A stretch of DNA of 13,030 nt, from assembly GCA_017552165.1 (NCBI GenBank), contig JAFZCF010000168.1:1-13030 (forward strand), given 5' to 3'. Both the position numbers and the translations under genes were made by a program. This DNA comes from Clostridia bacterium (lineage in GTDB: Bacteria; Bacillota_A; Clostridia; Oscillospirales; CAG-272). Positions within the stretch are counted from its first letter, which is position 1. Each line of letters opens with the position of its first letter. The notes beneath the pieces were generated by a model. The model saw only the letters and a list, made by a program, of their open reading frames with translations. It was not told the origin of the DNA and did not search any database. Below are positions 6,871 through 13,030 of the stretch, one piece after another.

Positions 6871-7983
6871 TTAATCCTGCGCGTTCAGATATTTCAGATA
6901 CGCGTTTATGAATCCGTCTATCCTGCCGTCCATGACGGCGTTTATGTCTGTCATTTCAAAGCCCGTGCGGTTGTCCTTCGCAAGCGTATAGGGCATGAAT
7001 ACGTACGACCTGATCTGCGAGCCCCACTCGATGTCCGCCTTGGCTCCCTTGATGTCGTTGAGTTTTTTCTCGGCGTCCTCGATGCGCATTTCGAGGAGCT
7101 TCGCCTTGAGCATCCTCATCGCGTATTCCTTGTTCTGGAGCTGAGATCTCTGCGTCTGGCAGCCCACGACGATGCCCGTCGGCTTGTGGACTATCCGTAT
7201 CGCCGAGTCGGTCTTGTTGATGTGCTGGCCGCCCGCGCCGGAGGAACGGTGGGCGGTTATCTCGAGCTCGTCGGCGGGAATATCGATCTCCTTGTCGAGA
7301 TCGGCAAACTCGGGGACGACCTCTACCGACGCAAAGGACGTCTGGCGCTTGCCCGCCGCGTTAAATGGAGATATCCGCACGAGACGGTGGACGCCGTTTT
7401 CGCTTTTGAGGAAGCCGTAGGCGTTCGGGCCCTCGAACATGACGGACGCGCTTTTGATGCCCGCCTCGTCGCCGTCGAGCCAGTCGAGAAGCTTGACGTT
7501 GTATCCGTGCGCCTCGCCCCAGCGTGTATACATCCTGTAAAGCATCTGCGCCCAGTCCTGCGCCTCTGTGCCTCCGGCTCCGGGGTGTATCGTCAGGATG
7601 CAGTTGCTGTGGTCGTATTCTCCCGTGAGGAGAGTCTCGAGCCGCATCTGCGCGATGAGCGACGTGATCCTCGAGGTCTCGGCGAGGACCTCCTCGGTCA
7701 CCGACTCGTCGTTTTCGTCTATCCCCATCTCGCAGAGGACGAGCGCGTCGTCGAGCGCCGAGCGCAGTTTTTCGTATTCTTCTATCGTCGTTTTTTTGTC
7801 TTTTATCTGCTGAAGCACCGAACCCGAGTCTGTCCTCTGCCAGAAATCGGGGGCCAGGGTCTTCGCCTCGAGCTCCTCGCACTGGCGGCGGAGATCGTCG
7901 ATCCTGAGCTGGTATTTAAGCTCGTCGGCCTCGCCGGTCGCCGATATCAGGGTTCTTTTCGCTTCGTCAAGCTGTACGATCAT
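6871..7983 (-). CDS. prfB: Peptide chain release factor 2 (RF2)
   Basis: 370 residues, full length for the family. RF2 recognises UAA and UGA in the ribosomal A site and triggers hydrolysis of peptidyl-tRNA; it acts in the cytoplasm. Diagnostic motifs are present: the stop-codon recognition tripeptide SPF (205-207), which marks RF2 rather than RF1 (PxT), and the catalytic GGQ (251-253) within SSGAGGQHINKT. The N-terminal coiled-coil domain (about 1-110) and the conserved GAGGTEAQDWAQML (135-148) are intact. Many bacterial prfB genes carry an in-frame UGA near codon 25 with a +1 frameshift. Here the matching codons (CAG CTC AGG, residues 25-27) read straight through and no such site exists. 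The ATG at 7983 has an AAAGGTG ribosome site about 10 bases upstream and a strong promoter. The gene ends in TAA. It heads a likely operon with a small membrane protein and a lipoprotein. Confidence 0.97.
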   Translation of the reverse strand: MIVQLDEAKRTLISATGEADELKYQLRIDDLRRQCEELEAKTLAPDFWQRTDSGSVLQQIKDKKTTIEEYEKLRSALDDALVLCEMGIDENDESVTEEVLAETSRITSLIAQMRLETLLTGEYDHSNCILTIHPGAGGTEAQDWAQMLYRMYTRWGEAHGYNVKLLDWLDGDEAGIKSASVMFEGPNAYGFLKSENGVHRLVRISPFNAAGKRQTSFASVEVVPEFADLDKEIDIPADELEITAHRSSGAGGQHINKTDSAIRIVHKPTGIVVGCQTQRSQLQNKEYAMRMLKAKLLEMRIEDAEKKLNDIKGAKADIEWGSQIRSYVFMPYTLAKDNRTGFEMTDINAVMDGRIDGFINAYLKYLNAQD

Positions 7984-8016
7984 GAGTTGTTGTCACCTTT
8001 TCTTCAATCGGATATG

Positions 8017-8045
8017 ATTATACCACAAAATCCGCGGAATGTAAA
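8017..8045 (-). promoter_or_regulatory. Sigma-A type promoter of prfB
   Basis: On the minus strand, TTTACA (8040-8045) and TATAAT (8017-8022) are separated by exactly 17 bases, and the -10 has a TGG extension. This predicts transcription starting near 8010 with a leader of about 27 bases. It is a near-consensus housekeeping promoter, as expected for an essential translation factor. Confidence 0.85.
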
Positions 8046-8065
8046 GACCCGCCGGCGGTAGCCGT

Positions 8066-8093
8066 AAACGGGATGCCGGCCGTCGGCCCGTTT
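8066..8093. repeat. Inverted repeat between divergent promoters
   Basis: AAACGGG (8066-8072) and CCCGTTT (8087-8093) form 7-bp arms around 14 bases that contain a further GCCG/CGGC pairing. It lies upstream of both divergent promoters and outside both transcripts, so a terminator role is unlikely; a protein-binding site is possible. The rest of the 238-base prfB-cassette 2 interval shows nothing else convincing. Confidence 0.35.
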
Positions 8094-8148
8094 TCACCTT
8101 TTCGGTATCCCGGTTTTTCCCGGCGTTCACCGATTATTCACATAGCCG

Positions 8149-8157
8149 TGGTATAAT
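8149..8157 (+). promoter_or_regulatory. Extended -10 promoter of cassette 2
   Basis: TGGTATAAT matches the extended -10 consensus (TGn plus TATAAT at 8152-8157). No good -35 lies at 16-18 bases, which an extended -10 can partly replace. Transcription should begin near 8164, leaving a leader of about 57 bases before the ATPase ATG. Confidence 0.65.
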
Positions 8158-8211
8158 TAGTTTGTATTCTCGTATGCAGACGGGCGCCGACGGCGTCCGC
8201 ATACCATCTAC

Positions 8212-8215
8212 GGAG
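8212..8215 (+). promoter_or_regulatory. Ribosome binding site of cassette 2 ATPase
   Basis: GGAG ends six bases before the ATG at 8222. This supports that start over an in-frame TTG at 8162, which falls at about the predicted transcription start and so could not be used. Confidence 0.7.
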
Positions 8216-8221
8216 CAGCAA

Positions 8222-9202
8222 ATGATCAAAATCGAGCATCTTACAAAGCGGTTCGGCCAGCGGTACGCGCTGAACGACGTCAGCTTTGAGATAGACAAGG
8301 ACGAGATCGTCGGTTTCCTCGGGCCGAACGGCGCGGGCAAATCGACGACCATGAACATCCTGACGGGATATACCTCGATGACGGACGGCACCGTGACGAT
8401 CGACGGGCTCGACATCCTCGAGTTCCCCGACGAGGCGAAAAAGCGGATCGGGTATCTTCCCGAACAGCCGCCGCTTTATCCCGACATGACGGTGAACGAG
8501 TATCTCAATTTCGTTTATGACCTTAAAAAGTGCAAGCTGAACAGGAAAAAACACATAGCCGAGGTCATCGACGTCACCCGTCTTTCGGACGTCAAGGGGC
8601 GGCTGATCGCCAATCTCTCAAAGGGATACAGACAGCGCGTCGGCATCGCCCAGGCGCTCGTCGGCAATCCGCCCGTCATAATCCTTGACGAGCCGACGGT
8701 CGGCCTCGACCCGAGGCAGGCAGTCGAGGTCAGGAACCTCATCCGCACCCTCGGCCTCAGCCACACGGTGATCCTCAGCACGCATATCCTCTCGGAGGTC
8801 CAGGCGGTCTGCGACCGCGTAATTATAATCAACCGCGGCAGGATCGTCGCCGACCGCAAAACGAACGATCTCGGCGCTGCGATGGAGGGCACGCGCCTCC
8901 TCTCGGCAAAGATCTGCGGCCCCGAAAAGGAGGTCTCCCAGGCGCTGCGGTCCCTCAGCGGGGTCAGAAAGGTCGAGACCGAGAGCACCCTCGACATGGA
9001 CAGCACCTCTTACGTGATCGAGGCGGACGCGGGGATCGACGTGCGCAAGCCGATGTTCTCCCTGCTCGCGAAAAACAACTGGTATCTCATCGGTCTGACG
9101 GCGACCGGGGCGAATCTCGAGGACGTCTTCCTCTCGCTCACCGAAAAGACGTCGCCGGACAAAAAGAAAAAAGAGCGCAAGAGCGCCGCGCCGCGGGGGT
9201 GA
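8222..9202 (+). CDS. ABC transporter ATPase, GldA-like, with lysine-rich tail (cassette 2)
   Basis: 326 residues, cytoplasmic. Motifs: Walker A GPNGAGKS (34-41), signature LSKGYRQR (132-139), Walker B VIILDEPT (152-159) with catalytic Glu157, D-loop GLDP (161-164) and switch His188. The C-terminal accessory domain spans roughly 225-308. It is the closest relative in the window of the ATPase at 4382-5467: by hand count 53 of the first 90 residues are identical, and 58 of 81 from the signature to just after the H-loop. The C-terminal domains are far less alike. The tail (311-326) is basic (DKKKKERK), the reverse of the acidic tail of the paralogue. ATG at 8222 chosen on ribosome site and family start. 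The permease follows after six bases. It should power an ABC-2 system with the next gene. Confidence 0.93.
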   Translation: MIKIEHLTKRFGQRYALNDVSFEIDKDEIVGFLGPNGAGKSTTMNILTGYTSMTDGTVTIDGLDILEFPDEAKKRIGYLPEQPPLYPDMTVNEYLNFVYDLKKCKLNRKKHIAEVIDVTRLSDVKGRLIANLSKGYRQRVGIAQALVGNPPVIILDEPTVGLDPRQAVEVRNLIRTLGLSHTVILSTHILSEVQAVCDRVIIINRGRIVADRKTNDLGAAMEGTRLLSAKICGPEKEVSQALRSLSGVRKVETESTLDMDSTSYVIEADAGIDVRKPMFSLLAKNNWYLIGLTATGANLEDVFLSLTEKTSPDKKKKERKSAAPRG

Positions 9203-9208
9203 AAACAG

Positions 9209-9922
9209 ATGTTCGCAGTATTTAATCGCGATCTCCTCGCGTATTTCAGGACGCCCGTCGGGTACGTTTTCGTCGCCGCGTTCCTCGCGGCAAACGGCGG
9301 GATATTCTCGATCAATACCCTTCTCGAACAGTCCGGCGACATATCGTCGTATTTCACGATGATAGTCTTCGTCGCCGCGCTGCTCCTTCCTTTCCTCACG
9401 ATGAGACTCTTTGCCGAGGAACGCAGGACAAAGACCGATCAGCTGATCCTCGTATCGCCCTCGACCCTCGGCGGGATCGTGTTCGGGAAATTCCTCGCCG
9501 CCTTCACCGTGTTCTTCGGGACCGTGCTCGTCGGCTGTATAAACTTCGGATCTCTGTCGCGCTTCGCTGCCGAGGACGAGCCGAACGGCGCCGTGATATT
9601 CGGCTCCGTCATCGCGCTCCTCCTGATCGGCGCGGCATTCATAGCGATAGGGATATTCGTGTCGTCCCTGACGGAAAATCAGCTCATCGCGGCGCTCGGA
9701 ACGATAGGCATCTCGGTCCTGTTCCTCGTTGTCGGCATGCTCAACTCCATGATCCCCGTCGCGTGGCTCAAAAACGTCCTGAGCTGGGTCTCGATATTCT
9801 CGAGATTCAGCGGATTCGCAAACGGCGTGTTCGATTTCACGGCGATTCTGTACTACGCCTCGATCTGCTTCGTGTTCCTGTTCCTCACCGTCAGGATATG
9901 CGAAAAGCGCCGCTGGGCATAA
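9209..9922 (+). CDS. ABC-2 type permease, GldF-like, short form (cassette 2)
   Basis: 237 residues with six helices (about 17-36, 50-68, 96-114, 129-151, 159-178, 212-229), close in length to GldF-type permeases. Shared hallmarks with the cassette 1 permease are TMRLFAEERRTKTDQ after helix 2, SSLTENQLIAA before helix 5 and the C-terminal EKRRW. It lacks the two extra helices of that paralogue: between helix 5 and the last helix it has only an amphipathic WLKNVLSWVSIFSRFSGF stretch. The ATG lies six bases after the ATPase stop, with the GGGGGTG at the ATPase end as ribosome site. It is presumed to be the membrane channel of cassette 2; substrate unknown. Confidence 0.9.
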   Translation: MFAVFNRDLLAYFRTPVGYVFVAAFLAANGGIFSINTLLEQSGDISSYFTMIVFVAALLLPFLTMRLFAEERRTKTDQLILVSPSTLGGIVFGKFLAAFTVFFGTVLVGCINFGSLSRFAAEDEPNGAVIFGSVIALLLIGAAFIAIGIFVSSLTENQLIAALGTIGISVLFLVVGMLNSMIPVAWLKNVLSWVSIFSRFSGFANGVFDFTAILYYASICFVFLFLTVRICEKRRWA

Positions 9923-9928
9923 GGAGGT
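9923..9928 (+). promoter_or_regulatory. Consensus ribosome binding site of cassette 2 GldG
   Basis: GGAGGT directly follows the permease TAA and ends six bases before the ATG at 9935. It is among the strongest sites in the window and suggests high translation of the GldG partner. Confidence 0.85.
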
Positions 9929-9934
9929 ACCGAA

Positions 9935-11488
9935 ATGAGCAGAAACGAAAACGGCACCGCCGCCTCGAGGATAAGCAAACACCGCCGGCTCAAGTTCGGC
10001 GCGCTCGCCGTGGCGATAACCGTCGCCGTGGTGGCGCTCGTCGTTCTGGCAAACGCGATATTCTCGGCGTTCGCCGAAAAATACACCCTCTATATCGACA
10101 TGACGAAGGAGAAGGTGTTCTCCATAACCGACACGACCCGCGATCTGCTCGACGGGCTCCGCGGAAACGAGGATTTCCATATCGACATAATCTTCTGCAG
10201 CGACGCCGACTCGCTCGACTCCGAATACTCCTCCCGCCTCGTGCACAATCTGGCGAAGGAATATGACAAGGAGTTCGATTTCGTCAGCGTGCAGTACGTC
10301 GACATCATAAACCACCCGTCGGCGCTCAGCAAATTCATGAGCACGTCGCTCTCGGGGGTCAAGACGACGTCCGTCATCATAACCGACGGCACGGCCTCGC
10401 GTCTGTACAAGATGGAGAGCTTCTACACCTTCGACTCCGACACCGGCAACGTCTTCGCCTTCAACGGCGAATACAAGACGACGGCCGCCATCCTTCAGCT
10501 CGCGGCGGCCGAGAGCCCCATCGCGTATTTCCTCACGGGCCACGGCGAGGCGGACGAGGACGTCGCCCTCGACGGACCGCTCGCCGAGATGTTCACCGAC
10601 GCCGGATACAGCGTCGAACAGCTGAATCTCAGGGAAGCCGATTTTTCCGAAAACGGCAAGGTCATGGTCATCGCCAACCCGAAATACGATTTCTGGGGCG
10701 CGGGCGATACCGTCAACGAGATAGCCAAGATCGACCTGTTCATCACGCAGGAAGGCAAGGGCCGCGGTCTCATGGTATTCATGGACAGCACAACGGGTCC
10801 GCTCGAAAACCTCGACGAATACCTCAACGAATGGGGAATCAAATTTGAAAACTCTCTTGTACGAGACTACTCGCTAAAATTGGAACATTCTCTTAATGTC
10901 GACGGCACAGAGCTCGTCGCGACCTACGTGACGGACGAAAACGAGCTCGGCGCCTCCCTCACCTCGACGATAAGGAGCGTCTCAACCCCGCCGAAGGCGG
11001 TCATAAAGGACGCCCGCCCGATAACGCTGACCTTTACCGACAACGCCGCGATAATCGGCTCGTCGGTGCGCAACGTTTCGGCGGTGCTCACCACCTCCCC
11101 CGACAGGACGGCGGCGGCGACCGACCTTTCGGCGTCCTCCGAGCCCGTCGTCGGGGTATATAACCTCATGGTCGTATCCGTCGACACGAGATATATCGAC
11201 AACGAGCCGGACAGGAACTACGTCGTCGCCGTTGGCGGCAACTCCATGAACACGGCGAAATATATCGGCTCAAAGAGCTACGCCAACCGCGACATAATGT
11301 TCAGTCTCATGAAGACGTTTTCGCGGGTCACGGTCCCGGCCGACATCAATTTCAAGGTGTTCGAGGACACGAATCTTGACATCACCCGGGCGGAGGCCTA
11401 CCGCTACACGTTCCTTTACACCGTCATCCCGGCGCTCATCGTCGCCGGCATCGGCGTATACGTGTACGTAAGGAGAAAGACGCTATGA
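9935..11488 (+). CDS. GldG-family ABC auxiliary protein (cassette 2)
   Basis: 517 residues with the GldG / ABC_transp_aux architecture: a basic N-terminus, one helix (about 21-43), a large extracytoplasmic region, one C-terminal helix (about 493-512) and a basic VRRKTL end. The family marker TGHGE is at 201-205, in the same register as GHGE in the paralogue ending at 2027, and the aligned NPKYDFW/NSPTYDF strand is also shared. Elsewhere identity is low, so the duplication is old or this layer evolves quickly. A short stretch (codons for about residues 301-324) uses codons rare in neighbouring genes (CTA, TTG, CGA, GTA, AAT). The start has a perfect ribosome site. The gene ends in a TGA overlapping the ATG of the DUF4340 gene by four bases, implying coupled translation and a fixed ratio. 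Role: predicted extracellular partner of the ABC complex; mechanism unknown. Confidence 0.9.
   Translation: MSRNENGTAASRISKHRRLKFGALAVAITVAVVALVVLANAIFSAFAEKYTLYIDMTKEKVFSITDTTRDLLDGLRGNEDFHIDIIFCSDADSLDSEYSSRLVHNLAKEYDKEFDFVSVQYVDIINHPSALSKFMSTSLSGVKTTSVIITDGTASRLYKMESFYTFDSDTGNVFAFNGEYKTTAAILQLAAAESPIAYFLTGHGEADEDVALDGPLAEMFTDAGYSVEQLNLREADFSENGKVMVIANPKYDFWGAGDTVNEIAKIDLFITQEGKGRGLMVFMDSTTGPLENLDEYLNEWGIKFENSLVRDYSLKLEHSLNVDGTELVATYVTDENELGASLTSTIRSVSTPPKAVIKDARPITLTFTDNAAIIGSSVRNVSAVLTTSPDRTAAATDLSASSEPVVGVYNLMVVSVDTRYIDNEPDRNYVVAVGGNSMNTAKYIGSKSYANRDIMFSLMKTFSRVTVPADINFKVFEDTNLDITRAEAYRYTFLYTVIPALIVAGIGVYVYVRRKTL
10831..10900. other. AT-rich, atypical-codon patch in the cassette 2 GldG gene
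   Basis: Hand count gives 25 G+C in 70 bases (36%), an abrupt dip from about 60% on both sides. The frame is intact. The patch encodes roughly residues 301-324 (GIKFENSLVRDYSLK and following), which align with the start of the AT-richer part of the cassette 1 paralogue. Confidence 0.6.
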
Positions 11489-13029
11489 GCAAAAAACTTG
11501 TTTCGCTCATCGTCGTCGCCTCGATCGTCGTGCTGCTGATCCCGACCTATTTCGTGGTGAGCAAACTGCTCGCCGAAAATCCCGGTACGAACAGCGAGCC
11601 CGCGCCGGAGCTTCTGCCCGGCGAAGTGCTCGGCCTCAACAACCGCATCCTGCTCTTCGAGCACGTCGAAAAGGCGGATATGTACACGATCGAGGTCCAC
11701 AACCCGACGGGAACGTACACCTTTTACCGCGGGAGCGACGACAATTTCTACATCCGCGGGATGGAGTCGGTGTCGTACTCTCTCGAGGCGCTGTCCTCGC
11801 TCGTCGTAAGCTCGGGCTACACCCTCAGCATGAGGCGTCTCGAGTTTGAAGAAACCGAGGATCTGTCCTCATACGGGCTCGCGCCCGAAAACGACCCCGC
11901 CTGGTACGTCGTCACGAAAATGGACGGCACCGAGCACAAGGTGCTGATAGGCGACAGGATACCGACCGGCGGCGGGTACTACTGCACATACGACGGCAGA
12001 GAGCGCGACGGGAGACCCGTCGTCTATATCCTCGACACTTCCCTCGCCGTCACGCTGCTGAACGACGTTCACAACCTGATATCCCCGTCGCTCACCTGGC
12101 CGGTCTCCACGGCCTCATACTACGGCGTTGACGATTTCATCATAATCAAAAACGGCGAGCTGTACGTCCATATCGACATGATGTCTCCCGAGGAGACCGG
12201 CAAGGATCTGCCGTCGTACAAGCTCATCGCCCCCGAGGGCTACAACGTCAATCTCTCGACCTACAGCGCGATGCTCGAGACCTTCTCGGATTTCTCGGCC
12301 GACCTTTGCGTAAAAGCCGGCAAGGAGCTGAGCGATATCACGGAAGAACAGCTCCTCGCTGACTACGGGATAGACATCGAAAACCCGTATTACGAGATAT
12401 CCTACACGGTTGACGGCATAACGTCGATCGCGGTGTTCTCCGAGCCGGACGAGACCGGCGTGTTCTACGCGTTCTCGTCGGTATATAACACGATATGCCG
12501 CATGACGACGTCGAGCGAGGACGCCGCCTTCCTCGGATGGGGACTCCTAAAGTTCGTCGACAACTACGTGTTCGCGTCGAACATCAACGACGTTGCCAAG
12601 GTCGCGATAAAGGGCAGTCTCGACGAAAAGAACACCCGCGGAGAGGATATCGACGTCGACTGCACCTTTACCCTCGACGGAGAAGGCGAGACGCTCCTCG
12701 TTTACGAAAACTCAAAGACCACGGCGTACGACGCCGACAACCTCAAGATATTCCGCCAGCTCTACAAGGATTTCCTCAATCTGAAGCTCATCGACTACGT
12801 CGACGAGGGCCACGAGAGCAAGGACACGCTCCTTCTCGAGCTTTCCTTCGACTATGACGACGGAAACCATCTCGATTACAAATTCTATTCGTACTCGACG
12901 AGGCGGTGCTTCTACACCGTCAACGGCGTGGGAGAATTCTACGTCATGCGTTCGCTCGTCGAGAAAGTGATAAGAGACGCAGACCGCATGCTCCACGGCG
13001 AGCAGATTGTGGCTGAAAACAAAGACTGA
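11485..13029 (+). CDS. DUF4340 domain membrane-anchored protein (cassette 2)
   Basis: 514 residues, last gene of cassette 2 in the window, complete with a TGA one base before the right edge. An N-terminal helix (about 5-27) after MSKK anchors a large extracytoplasmic part. Two DUF4340-like units are visible: about 95-190 (LSSYGLAPEND, KVLIGDRIPTGGGYYCTYDG, VVYILD) and about 280-340 (LLADYGIDIENP and beta strands). A further C-terminal region (about 360-503) carries LRR-free beta and helix pattern, ending in a charged helix. It is 134 residues longer than the cassette 1 counterpart and lacks its acidic inserts. The ATG overlaps the GldG stop by four bases. Function unknown; by context it works with the GldG protein and the ABC pair at the outer face of the membrane. 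Whether more genes follow cannot be seen. Confidence 0.87.
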   Translation: MSKKLVSLIVVASIVVLLIPTYFVVSKLLAENPGTNSEPAPELLPGEVLGLNNRILLFEHVEKADMYTIEVHNPTGTYTFYRGSDDNFYIRGMESVSYSLEALSSLVVSSGYTLSMRRLEFEETEDLSSYGLAPENDPAWYVVTKMDGTEHKVLIGDRIPTGGGYYCTYDGRERDGRPVVYILDTSLAVTLLNDVHNLISPSLTWPVSTASYYGVDDFIIIKNGELYVHIDMMSPEETGKDLPSYKLIAPEGYNVNLSTYSAMLETFSDFSADLCVKAGKELSDITEEQLLADYGIDIENPYYEISYTVDGITSIAVFSEPDETGVFYAFSSVYNTICRMTTSSEDAAFLGWGLLKFVDNYVFASNINDVAKVAIKGSLDEKNTRGEDIDVDCTFTLDGEGETLLVYENSKTTAYDADNLKIFRQLYKDFLNLKLIDYVDEGHESKDTLLLELSFDYDDGNHLDYKFYSYSTRRCFYTVNGVGEFYVMRSLVEKVIRDADRMLHGEQIVAENKD

Positions 13030-13030
13030 G

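Noticed and set aside
7900..7925. Programmed frameshift site in prfB
   Set aside because: The frame is open from the ATG through the conserved N-terminal domain; there is no UGA and no CUU UGA C slip sequence.
8101..8130. Short CCCGG-TTTTT-CCCGG direct repeat upstream of cassette 2
   Set aside because: Two five-base copies in GC-rich DNA are expected by chance and do not form a symmetrical site.
8162..8221. TTG at 8162 as start of the cassette 2 ATPase
   Set aside because: It adds 20 residues not seen in ABC ATPases and falls at about the predicted transcription start; the ATG at 8222 has its own ribosome site.
8618..10543. A 641-codon open frame on the minus strand across the cassette 2 ATPase, permease and GldG start
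   Set aside because: It is antisense to three well-supported genes, is extremely rich in Arg, Glu, Asp and His, has no recognisable motif and no ribosome site. High GC with biased third positions in the real genes produces such shadows.

Overview
The window looks like chromosomal DNA of a GC-rich Clostridia-type Firmicute, probably an uncultured gut-associated lineage. Grounds: strong AGGAGG-like ribosome sites, several TTG starts that only make sense with those sites, TG-extended TATAAT promoters, and lipoproteins with Thr/Glu/Pro/Ala-rich linkers. The class is an inference from style; no rRNA gene or other lineage marker is present. UGA is used as a normal stop in most genes and a release factor 2 gene is present, so the code is standard. 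There is no tRNA, IS element, CRISPR or phage gene.

Layout. (1) Positions 3-818, plus strand: the 3' part of a secreted or surface protein with a low-complexity linker, ending at a bidirectional terminator. (2) Positions 5467-874, minus strand: a compact four-gene operon (cassette 1) encoding an ABC ATPase, an ABC-2 type permease, a GldG-family membrane-anchored protein and a DUF4340 membrane-anchored protein. (3) Positions 7983-5601, minus strand: prfB (peptide chain release factor 2), a small two-helix membrane protein and a lipoprotein, closed by a strong terminator that separates them from cassette 1. (4) Positions 8222-13029, plus strand: cassette 2, a second four-gene operon with the same gene order as cassette 1, transcribed divergently from prfB. 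All intergenic gaps are under 300 bases.

The main content is the pair of paralogous cassettes. The ATPases (53 of the first 90 residues identical by hand count), the permeases (shared TMR-FAEERR motif and C-terminal EKRRW) and the GldG proteins (shared GHGE at residues 202-205) clearly correspond gene for gene. The cassettes have nevertheless diverged: opposite-charge ATPase tails, a permease with about 50 extra residues (two more helices) in cassette 1, and DUF4340 proteins of 380 and 514 residues. In Bacteroidota, GldA/GldF/GldG are linked to gliding and type 9 secretion. Nothing here suggests gliding, so the likely reading is two related envelope ABC systems of unknown substrate. Each would be an ATPase and permease in the membrane with two large extracytoplasmic partners (GldG-like and DUF4340) anchored by terminal helices. 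These cassettes, with the two unknown genes behind prfB, are the best candidates for undescribed biology in the window.
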